This document shows, piece after piece, positions 1 through 5,355 of a stretch of 5,677 nt of DNA. The notes below the pieces were generated by a model. It was given only the letters and a program-made list of their open reading frames with translations. It was not told where the DNA came from and ran no database searches. Position 1 is the first letter of the stretch; each line of letters opens with the position of its first letter. The position numbers were made by a program, and so were the translations under genes. Source of the DNA: Muribaculum sp. (lineage in GTDB: Bacteria; Bacillota; Clostridia; Lachnospirales; Lachnospiraceae); the NCBI GenBank assembly GCA_023663505.1, contig JAMPHH010000098.1, positions 1 to 5,677 of the forward strand. Reading direction: 5' to 3'.

Positions 1-53
1 AGAGCACACGGTTCATACCCGTGGTGTCGAGGGTTCAAGTCCCCCTCTCGCTA
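1..53 (+). tRNA. tRNA-Met (anticodon CAT, elongator type), 5' end outside window
   Basis: This is the 3' part of a tRNA, from the end of the D arm onward. The anticodon stem is CACGG (7-11) paired with CCGTG (19-23) around the 7-nt loop TTCATAC, with anticodon CAT at 14-16. A 5-nt variable region (24-28) and a T arm with loop TTCAAGT (34-40) follow. Positions 46-52 are the 3' acceptor strand and A53 is the discriminator base. CCA is not encoded (CTT follows), so it would be added after transcription. The anticodon stem lacks the three G-C pairs expected of an initiator, so elongator Met is preferred. A tRNA-Ile with modified CAT cannot be fully excluded because the acceptor 5' strand is missing. 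The T stem shows one A-C mismatch (30/44). Confidence 0.93.
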
Positions 54-58
54 CTTGT

Positions 59-100
59 AAGAATGCTTGGAAACGTGATGTTTTGGGCATTCTTCTTTTA
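59..100 (+). terminator. Intrinsic terminator after the tRNA
   Basis: Positions 59-72 can pair with 81-94 over 14 continuous pairs, four of them G-U, leaving an 8-nt loop (73-80). A T-rich stretch (CTTCTTTTA, ending at 100) follows directly. The hairpin begins 6 nt after the tRNA discriminator base, the usual place for a tRNA transcript terminator. Confidence 0.8.
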
Positions 101-136
101 TGTATAAGTAAAAAATACTGTTTTGTATGCATCTTC

Positions 137-196
137 GTTGCAATTCACGCACATCAAACAGGAGATTGCTGAATCGGTTAGGGCGTGAATTGTAAC
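137..196. repeat. 14-bp inverted repeat with 32-nt spacer
   Basis: Positions 137-150 and 183-196 are complementary over 14 bp with one G-T pair; the core CAATTCACGC / GCGTGAATTG is perfect over 10 bp. A smaller GATT/AATC pairing is possible in the spacer. No T-tract follows, so it is not a terminator. It sits in the 200-nt non-coding region between the tRNA terminator and the promoter at 229. The heptamer AATTCAC recurs at 209-215, inside a small palindrome TCAAA-N5-TTTGA (206-220). It may be a regulator-binding site, a structured RNA or a remnant of a mobile or attachment element; the sequence does not decide between these. Confidence 0.55.
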
Positions 197-228
197 AGAT
201 TGAGGTCAAATTCACTTTGATAATTGAA

Positions 229-257
229 TAGACTTTGCGCTCGAACTGTGATATACT
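229..257 (+). promoter_or_regulatory. Sigma-A type promoter for the coiled-coil gene
   Basis: The -35 box is TAGACT (229-234, 4 of 6 to consensus) and the -10 box is TATACT (252-257, 5 of 6), with a 17-nt spacer. TGA directly before the -10 makes an extended -10 element. Transcription would start near 264, about 37 nt before the ATG at 301, leaving a short leader with the ribosome site. Confidence 0.7.
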
Positions 258-300
258 ATATCTATCCATTAAATTCGGTAATCACAAAAGGAGTGATCAT

Positions 301-594
301 ATGACAGATAATGAACTTTTACTTGCAATATCTGATATGCTTGATAATAAGTTGAAATCTGAATTGCAGCCATTAAAAAATGACTTGCAAGCTGTTAAAG
401 ATGATGTTCATCAAATAAAACTGTATCAAGAGAATGTGATTCTTCCAAGACTCAGTACAATCAAATCTTGTTATACCGATACATACAATCGGTACAAGAA
501 TTATGCTGAAAAGATGGGGGCGGCCTTTGCTGACATAGAAATTACGAAAAAGGTTCTTGCTGAACACAGCGAAAAACTACAGAGATTAGCTTAG
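301..594 (+). CDS. Small coiled-coil protein of unknown function (97 aa)
   Basis: The ATG at 301 is preceded by AAGGAG (288-293) at 7-nt spacing. An in-frame upstream extension to 235 would start inside the promoter and is rejected. The product is charged and almost wholly helical. Residues about 1-45 (LLLAISDML...LKSELQPLKNDLQAV) show heptad-like leucine/valine spacing. A hinge with ILPRL follows, then a Tyr-rich stretch (SCYTDTYNRY) and a second helix ending in LAEHSEKLQRLA. There is no signal peptide or membrane segment, so it is probably a cytosolic oligomer. From memory, similar small proteins with an N-V-I/L-L-P-R-L motif and a terminal EHSEKLQ are common and uncharacterised in Lachnospiraceae. 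It has its own promoter and terminator, so it is a single-gene unit. It is visibly more AT-rich than the genes that follow. I do not assign a function. Confidence 0.85.
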   Translation: MTDNELLLAISDMLDNKLKSELQPLKNDLQAVKDDVHQIKLYQENVILPRLSTIKSCYTDTYNRYKNYAEKMGAAFADIEITKKVLAEHSEKLQRLA

Positions 595-607
595 CCACAT
601 TAGAGAT

Positions 608-635
608 GGAAGCCTTATTATAGGGGCTTCCTTTT
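608..635 (+). terminator. Intrinsic terminator of the coiled-coil gene
   Basis: GGAAGCC (608-614) pairs perfectly with GGCTTCC (625-631). Two further T-G pairs extend the stem inward to leave a 6-nt loop, and TTTT (632-635) follows immediately. The hairpin lies 14 nt past the stop codon and separates this transcript from the cupin gene. Confidence 0.88.
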
Positions 636-739
636 CATGTGAGGGTGGGAATGTAAACGAACTCTGCGTCACCGAATGCGGAGCATGAGGTGGGCAGTGA
701 GGAACATGGTGTACGATGTGAAATAGGAGAGTCTAAATT

Positions 740-1069
740 ATGATACCATATGTGAGAGTGGAAGATGTGATCAGAGAGAACGGGGAGAGATCCGGCTACA
801 CGCTTTTGGACGAGAGGCATGGCTGTGTAAACGGGTGCAGATGCGGTGTTTCTATCTACCGATATGCGGAATATGGCAAGGCGAATGCCCATGAGGATCA
901 GGAGGGCTTCTTTGTACTGGAGGGGCGCGGGCGCGCCCTGATCGACGGGGAGGAGCTTTTGTTGGAGCCGGGCATGTCGTTTATGATTCCTGCGGGTGTT
1001 CTCCATACCATGAGACGCGAGGAGGACAGCGAATATTGCAAGGTGTTCTGGTTCCATGGCGCGGTTTGA
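740..1069 (+). CDS. Small single-domain cupin protein (109 aa)
   Basis: The ATG at 740 has AGGAG (725-729) upstream at 10-nt spacing. Both cupin motifs are present with exact spacing. Motif 1 reads N49-x-H51-x3-E55-x6-G62 (followed by the FFVLEG-type strand) and motif 2 reads G78-x5-P84-x-G86-x2-H89. H51, E55 and H89 are the likely metal ligands; the usual first His of motif 1 is Asn49 and the final Asn of motif 2 is Arg93. The N-terminal 45 residues include a small Cys cluster (C29, C33, C35). At 109 aa this is one cupin barrel without an attached HTH domain, so it is not an AraC-type regulator. Cupins of this size include sugar-binding proteins, isomerases and dioxygenases, and substrate cannot be predicted. 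It is cytosolic. The gene lies 60 nt before the helicase on the same strand and may share its transcript; I see no clear promoter in 636-739. Confidence 0.87.
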   Translation: MIPYVRVEDVIRENGERSGYTLLDERHGCVNGCRCGVSIYRYAEYGKANAHEDQEGFFVLEGRGRALIDGEELLLEPGMSFMIPAGVLHTMRREEDSEYCKVFWFHGAV

Positions 1070-1129
1070 CTGTTAGCGCCGTTGGCGGCATGTTTGAAGT
1101 GTGAGAAGAAGGATACAGGTGGACAGGTG

Positions 1130-2968
1130 ATGGGAGAAAATATGACGATGGATTATGAAAATTACGAGGCGGTGGGTTCCGGGGAGACGGCAGGCGGCAG
1201 CGTGGCGGATATTGAGCACCTGTTGGACGAGCGCGTCCTGCGGGCAATTCATGAGATGGGCTTCGAGAAGCTCTCGCCGATTCAGGAACAGGCGATTCCC
1301 GCGCTGCTCGAGGGCGGGGATATCATCGGGCAGGCGCAGACCGGAACAGGCAAGACGGCGGCATTCGGGATTCCGGCGATTCAAAGGTGCGATCCCGGGC
1401 TTAGAAAGCTTCAGACCTTGATCCTGTGTCCCACGAGGGAATTGGCGATACAGGCGGCGGAGGAGCTTCGCAGGCTGGCAAAATATATGCATGGCATCAA
1501 GGTTTTGCCCATATATGGGGGGCAGGATATCGGAAAACAGATCGCGGGTCTCAGGGGGGTACAGATTGTCGTGGGAACCCCCGGACGTGTCATGGATCAT
1601 ATGCGTCGCCATACGATCAAACTGGACGACGTGAATATGGTGGTACTGGACGAGGCGGACGAAATGCTGAATATGGGCTTTCGCGAGGATATGGAGACGA
1701 TTCTGGGGCAGATTCCCAATGAGCATCAGACGGCTCTGTTCTCCGCGACCATGCCCCGACCGATTCTGGAGATCACCGGACAGTTTCAGAAGGACGCGCA
1801 GATGATCCGCGTGGCTGCCAAGGAGCTGACGATTCCTTTGGTGAGCCAGAAATTTTACCGCTTGAAGAATCAGGATAAGGACGCGGCATGTGTCAGGCTC
1901 TTGGAGTATTATCAGCCGAAGCTGTGTCTGATTTTTTGCAATACGAAAAAGAAGGTGGACGAGCTATCGGGGGTTTTGAAGCAGGCGGGCTTTCAGGCGG
2001 AGGGGCTGCACGGCGATCTGGCGCAGCACCAGAGAGACGTGGTGATGGGACATTTCCGCAATGGAAGCACGAATATATTGATTGCCACGGATGTGGCTGC
2101 CAGAGGGATTGACGTTGATGACGTTGAGGCGGTGATCAATTACGATATTCCACAGGATATAGAGTATTACGTGCATCGTATTGGCAGGACGGGGCGTGCG
2201 GGCAGGACAGGGCGTTCCTTCACGTTTGTAAGCGGCAGGGAGATCTTCAAGATTCGGGAGATTGAGAAGGTGTGCAGGACCACGGTGGAGGAGAAGAAGC
2301 TTCCCGGGGCGTCAAAGGTGTTGAAGGCGAAGGCGGACAAGTATCTGAATCAGGCTTGGGAATGCCATGAGCATGAGGATATGGAGCTGATGAAGCGGTT
2401 CCTGCAGCGCAAAATGGACGAGGCGGGCTGTGACGCGCTTGATTTGGCGGCTGCCATGTTGAAATATCAGGTTGGCGACAAGGGGGAGGAGATTCAGGCA
2501 GACGATTACGCTCCCCGCAGGTTTGGCGCAAAGGGAGACCGATTTGGCGGCAGGGACAGCCGTGGCAGGGCTCGTGGAGAGGTCGGCAGAGGCGGTCGGG
2601 ACAGGGACGGACGTGGTCGGCGTGACGGAGACGGTCGCAGGAGTGATGCCAGAGGTGGTCGGGCTCGAGACGGACGCGGGGGTGACGACCGCAGATGGCG
2701 TGATGGAGACGGGCGCAGAGGTGATGACCGAGACGGACGGCAGGGTGACGACCGCAGATGGCGTGATAGAGACGGGCGCAGAGGTGATGACCGAGACGGA
2801 CGGCAGGGTGACGACCGCGGTCGGCGTGATAGAGATGGACGGCAGGGTGACGGTCGTGGTCGGCGTGATAGAGACAGTCGCAGGGGAGATGCCCAAGACA
2901 GCCGCAGCAGGGATAATAAGGATAATCGGCGGTTTGGGCGCGGCATAGGGAAAAGGAGCGGTTTATGA
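1130..2968 (+). CDS. DEAD-box ATP-dependent RNA helicase with Arg/Asp/Gly-rich tail (612 aa; CshA/DeaD class)
   Basis: This enzyme unwinds RNA duplexes using ATP, typically in ribosome assembly, mRNA decay or cold adaptation. All core motifs are intact: Q motif (F45 to Q52), motif I AQTGTGKT (69-76), PTREL (101-105), TPGR, DEAD (174-177), SAT (205-207), LIFCNTK (about 267-273), ATDVAARGID (from 319) and HRIGRTGR (349-356). A helical extension follows to about residue 457. Residues 458-612 are a low-complexity basic tail rich in R, D and G, with tandem repeats; no DbpA-type RNA-binding domain is visible. Start: ATG 1130 has AGGTGGA (1117-1123) at 6-nt spacing and is preferred. ATG 1142 with GGGAG upstream is the main alternative; a TTG at 1082 has no ribosome site. 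The stop overlaps the next start (ATGA, 2965-2968). The tail most resembles the unstructured RNA-binding tails of CshA-like helicases but is unusually long and acidic-basic alternating. Confidence 0.96.
   Translation: MGENMTMDYENYEAVGSGETAGGSVADIEHLLDERVLRAIHEMGFEKLSPIQEQAIPALLEGGDIIGQAQTGTGKTAAFGIPAIQRCDPGLRKLQTLILCPTRELAIQAAEELRRLAKYMHGIKVLPIYGGQDIGKQIAGLRGVQIVVGTPGRVMDHMRRHTIKLDDVNMVVLDEADEMLNMGFREDMETILGQIPNEHQTALFSATMPRPILEITGQFQKDAQMIRVAAKELTIPLVSQKFYRLKNQDKDAACVRLLEYYQPKLCLIFCNTKKKVDELSGVLKQAGFQAEGLHGDLAQHQRDVVMGHFRNGSTNILIATDVAARGIDVDDVEAVINYDIPQDIEYYVHRIGRTGRAGRTGRSFTFVSGREIFKIREIEKVCRTTVEEKKLPGASKVLKAKADKYLNQAWECHEHEDMELMKRFLQRKMDEAGCDALDLAAAMLKYQVGDKGEEIQADDYAPRRFGAKGDRFGGRDSRGRARGEVGRGGRDRDGRGRRDGDGRRSDARGGRARDGRGGDDRRWRDGDGRRGDDRDGRQGDDRRWRDRDGRRGDDRDGRQGDDRGRRDRDGRQGDGRGRRDRDSRRGDAQDSRSRDNKDNRRFGRGIGKRSGL
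2681..2869 (+). repeat. 63-bp in-frame tandem repeat in the helicase tail
   Basis: Copy 1 is 2681-2743 and copy 2 is 2744-2806. They are identical except for one base (GGA versus AGA codon, Gly to Arg). A degenerate third unit starts at 2807. Each unit is 21 codons, made of a 13-aa module (GDDRRWRD-D-GRR type) and an 8-aa module (GDDRDGRQ). Later modules are diverged versions (GDDRGRRDRDGRQ, GDGRGRRDRDSRR). Near-identity at the DNA level points to recent duplication, by slippage or unequal recombination, and the length keeps the reading frame. Confidence 0.9.
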
Positions 2969-4599
2969 GAGAGAGAATCGCCAAGGCAGCGCCTTATCTG
3001 ACGCTTGCGGCAGTCCTGTGTCTGCTGATATTTTTGAATATATTCTGTCATGACAATTGGCTGGATTCCGATATGGCGGCGGAAATGATGTTCTCCAAGC
3101 TGCTGGCGGAGGAGGGGCGTTTGTTTGCGACGCCGGATTGGTATTATTCCACGGAGTTTCGTCTGCTGTATACCCATTGGATCATGGGTCCTCTGTTCCG
3201 GTTTGTGCAGGATTGGCATGTGATCCGCACTGTCACCAATTTGCTCAGTTATGGGTTGGTGCTGTGTTCCTATTATTTTTTCATGAGACCTTTGAAGGTG
3301 AAGCGGGGACTTGTGGTGCTGAGCTCAGCGATTCTGCTGCTCCCCTTTTCGGAGACCATGATGACACATATGGTAATGGGCAACACTTATATGTTTCATG
3401 TTGTCATTGTGTTTTTCTTTTTTGGACTGTATCTTAGACTGGCAGGGACGGCTGGCGGGTGGCGCAGTAAGACGGAGCGTGTTTCGGTACAGAGAATGGT
3501 CTGGCTCCTGTGCTATCTGGCGCTGGCAGTGGTTTGTGGTGTGTCAGGGGTGAGGTACCTTCTGGCGCTGCAGTGTCCGCTGGTGGTCACGTCATTTCTA
3601 TTTCTGTTAAAGAGTGCGGAATTTCAGGGATTCAGGAAGAAGCTTATTCGCGGGAGATTTAAGGCGCAGTCGAAGTCTCTCTGGGGATGCAATTCCATGA
3701 AATATTTGATTTACAGTCTGCTGGGCGCCGTGGGCAGCGTGGTGGGCTATGGGGTCAATGTGCTGTATGTAAGCCGTAAATTTGTGTTTCAGACCTATGA
3801 TGCCACTAATTTTATCCCTGTATATCAGGGTGTACTGTGGGAACGGTTACAGAATGCCATAGGGTGTCTGCTGATGCTCTTTGGTTATATCCCGGAGCGC
3901 AGCGTGCTCTCGCTGCGGGGCGTTGTCACGATGGCGGCGTTCGTGATTTTGGCGGTGATGGTGTATTGTAGCGTGAAGGCTTATCGTGGAAACGGCGGGC
4001 AGAGACTTTTGGTGAGTCTGTTTCTATTGGTAAGCTTTGGGTTGAATATGTTTGTCTTCGTGTTTACCACGAGTACCATGGTGCCCAGATATTATATCAC
4101 GATATTGATATTTGCCCTGCCGATGCTGTGCTTCTATCTGGAGAAGGAGGAGCTTTATTTTGACAGACTGGTGGTGGGAGTCCTGCTGTCGGCTTGTCTC
4201 CTTCTCGCCACGGGTAAGACCGTGATGTCTTATATGACCGTGGACAAAAATGAGTCGAGACGTCCGGTGGCGGAGTTTTTGCTGCAAAACGGTTATACCT
4301 TTGGATATGCAACCTATTGGAATGCCAATATCATCACGGAGCTGACAGATGGCGGCGTGGAGCTTGCCAATGTGGGAGACGGCAGGGATTTGGAGTATTT
4401 TAAGTGGTCATCGCCGATGAAATATTACCAAAACGGGTATCATAAGGGGGAAGTGTTCCTGCTGCTAACCTTGCAGGAGGCTGATGAGTGTGCGGACGCG
4501 GAGACGCTCAGGCAAGGGGAGATACGATATCAGGACGACGCTTATATCGTGTATGTGTACGAGTCGTCGGAGCGATTGCTGCGGCTTGCTGGGCATTAG
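2965..4599 (+). CDS. Polytopic membrane protein, putative GT-C-type glycosyltransferase (544 aa)
   Basis: The ATG at 2965 follows AAGGAG (2953-2958) at 6-nt spacing and overlaps the helicase stop by 4 nt, so it is translationally coupled. A hydrophobic segment at 9-28 is followed by an extracytoplasmic loop with an acidic D34-S-D36 pair and an aromatic stretch (PDWYYSTEF, 57-65). About eleven more membrane segments follow, roughly at 85-107, 115-130, 141-160, 178-202, 203-216, 246-269, 293-309, 318-336, 347-367, 372-391 and 400-417. Residues 420-544 form a soluble C-terminal domain (motif YATYWNANIITEL, 448-460). The D-x-D in the first loop, many membrane spans and a C-terminal extracytoplasmic domain match the general plan of GT-C enzymes that use lipid-phosphate sugars for envelope glycosylation. 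The plan is seen; the enzymatic assignment is inferred. Other possibilities are a non-catalytic relative or an O-antigen-ligase-like protein. Substrate is unknown. Confidence 0.75.
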   Translation: MRERIAKAAPYLTLAAVLCLLIFLNIFCHDNWLDSDMAAEMMFSKLLAEEGRLFATPDWYYSTEFRLLYTHWIMGPLFRFVQDWHVIRTVTNLLSYGLVLCSYYFFMRPLKVKRGLVVLSSAILLLPFSETMMTHMVMGNTYMFHVVIVFFFFGLYLRLAGTAGGWRSKTERVSVQRMVWLLCYLALAVVCGVSGVRYLLALQCPLVVTSFLFLLKSAEFQGFRKKLIRGRFKAQSKSLWGCNSMKYLIYSLLGAVGSVVGYGVNVLYVSRKFVFQTYDATNFIPVYQGVLWERLQNAIGCLLMLFGYIPERSVLSLRGVVTMAAFVILAVMVYCSVKAYRGNGGQRLLVSLFLLVSFGLNMFVFVFTTSTMVPRYYITILIFALPMLCFYLEKEELYFDRLVVGVLLSACLLLATGKTVMSYMTVDKNESRRPVAEFLLQNGYTFGYATYWNANIITELTDGGVELANVGDGRDLEYFKWSSPMKYYQNGYHKGEVFLLLTLQEADECADAETLRQGEIRYQDDAYIVYVYESSERLLRLAGH

Positions 4600-4673
4600 G
4601 TTGAGTCAGAGCCTCAAATTGTCCTGATCGCAGATGAGAGAATCGCAGGTTGCGGAAAGGCAGGAGGATTATT

Positions 4674-5213
4674 ATGAGAATCGGAATGGGTTATGATGTG
4701 CATCGGCTTGTGGAGAACAGGGAGCTGGTGCTTGGGGGCGTGAAAATCCCCTACGAGAAGGGGCTGTTGGGGCATTCTGACGCAGATGTGCTGTTGCATG
4801 CGATCATGGACGCGCTGCTTGGAGCGGCGGCGTTGGGCGATATCGGCAAGCATTTTCCAGACACAGACCCCGCTTATCAGGGAGCGGATTCCCTGTTGCT
4901 TTTGGGGAAGGTGGGAGAACTGCTGCAGGGCGAAGGATTTCTCATTGAGAATATAGACGCCACTATCATTGCGCAGGCGCCCAAAATGCGCCCCTATATC
5001 GACGCCATGCAGGAGAATATCGCGAGGACGCTTGGCGTTGACATCAGACAGATTAATGTAAAAGCCACCACGGAGGAAGGGCTTGGATTTACCGGAACAG
5101 GCGAGGGTATCAGCGCGCAGGCGATCTGTATGCTTACCAGTCCCTTTGACCTGACCGCCAGTGAGGTGACGGTGCAGCGCGATTGTGCGGGCTGCAGCGG
5201 ATGCAGCCGATAG
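4674..5213 (+). CDS. ispF: 2-C-methyl-D-erythritol 2,4-cyclodiphosphate synthase (179 aa)
   Basis: IspF converts 4-diphosphocytidyl-2-C-methyl-D-erythritol 2-phosphate to the cyclic 2,4-diphosphate, releasing CMP, in the MEP pathway to isoprenoids; it works as a cytosolic homotrimer. The start MRIGMGYDVHR is the family signature. Zinc ligands D8, H10 and H42 are present, as are H34-S-D36, D56 and the T132-T133-E135 block in KATTEEGLGFTG; numbering agrees with the well-studied E. coli enzyme. ATG 4674 is chosen because AGGAGG (4662-4667) lies 6 nt upstream and the protein then starts like the family; an in-frame TTG at 4650 is rejected. The usual family length is about 157-160 aa, so residues about 157-179 are an extra tail ending in C171-x2-C174-x2-C177. 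The gene follows the membrane-protein gene by 74 nt. ispD is not next to it in this window. Confidence 0.98.
   Translation: MRIGMGYDVHRLVENRELVLGGVKIPYEKGLLGHSDADVLLHAIMDALLGAAALGDIGKHFPDTDPAYQGADSLLLLGKVGELLQGEGFLIENIDATIIAQAPKMRPYIDAMQENIARTLGVDIRQINVKATTEEGLGFTGTGEGISAQAICMLTSPFDLTASEVTVQRDCAGCSGCSR
5190..5208. repeat. Small perfect hairpin at the 3' end of ispF
   Basis: GGCTGCA (5190-5196) and TGCAGCC (5202-5208) are perfectly complementary around a 5-nt loop. The hairpin lies inside the last codons of ispF and encodes the Cys-rich end of the tail. No T-tract follows, so it does not qualify as an intrinsic terminator, though it could slow 3' exonucleases. Confidence 0.6.
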
Positions 5214-5214
5214 C

Positions 5215-5288
5215 CGCAAAAGCTGAAGCCTGCAAGCAATGAACATAAAACCAATGAACATTGACTTGGCGAATGTCGCAAAAGCTGA
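5215..5288. repeat. Nested short direct repeats in the ispF downstream region
   Basis: The 12-mer CGCAAAAGCTGA occurs at 5215-5226 and 5277-5288. Between them the 10-mer CAATGAACAT occurs at 5237-5246 and 5252-5261, 15 nt apart. The second 12-mer ends immediately before the -35 box at 5289. The arrangement could be operator sites for the downstream gene or a duplication scar. Confidence 0.6.
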
Positions 5289-5318
5289 TTGACCATGATG
5301 CCAGACAGGGATTATAAT
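5289..5318 (+). promoter_or_regulatory. Near-consensus sigma-A promoter for the right-edge gene
   Basis: The -35 box is TTGACC (5289-5294, 5 of 6) and the -10 box is TATAAT (5313-5318, perfect), with an 18-nt spacer. Transcription would start around 5325, about 30 nt before the ATG at 5356. It indicates that the last gene is transcribed independently of the ispF group. Confidence 0.75.
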
Positions 5319-5355
5319 ATGGATATATTCAAAATATTAACAAATGAGGTGCGTC

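Noticed and set aside
235..300. N-terminal extension of the coiled-coil protein
   Set aside because: It would start inside the promoter, before the expected transcription start.
1082..1129. Upstream TTG start extending the helicase by 16 residues
   Set aside because: No ribosome site precedes it, and the extension has no family resemblance; ATG 1130 has AGGTGGA at good spacing.
2681..2869. CRISPR array or non-coding repeat cluster
   Set aside because: The repeats are contiguous without unique spacers, have a 21-codon period and keep the helicase frame.
2312..2896. Long reverse-strand open frame (194 aa) rich in Ser/Thr/Val opposite the helicase tail
   Set aside because: It is a by-product of the GAC/CGN-rich repeat, which removes stops in other frames. 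It is low complexity and lies wholly inside an unmistakable helicase gene.
2472..2948. Second forward-frame open stretch (158 aa) over the helicase tail
   Set aside because: It is the +1 shadow of the same repeat, with Val/Thr/Gly repeats mirroring the codon pattern and no domain. The helicase frame is continuous to its ATGA stop.
4601..4617. TTGAG/CTCAA hairpin after the membrane-protein gene as a terminator
   Set aside because: The stem is only 5 bp and no T-tract follows, so transcription into ispF is plausible.
5190..5208. Hairpin as an ispF terminator
   Set aside because: It lies before the stop codon and no T-run follows.
4614..5296. Reverse-strand open frames opposite ispF
   Set aside because: They have no ribosome sites or recognisable domains, and the + strand frame carries the complete IspF signature.
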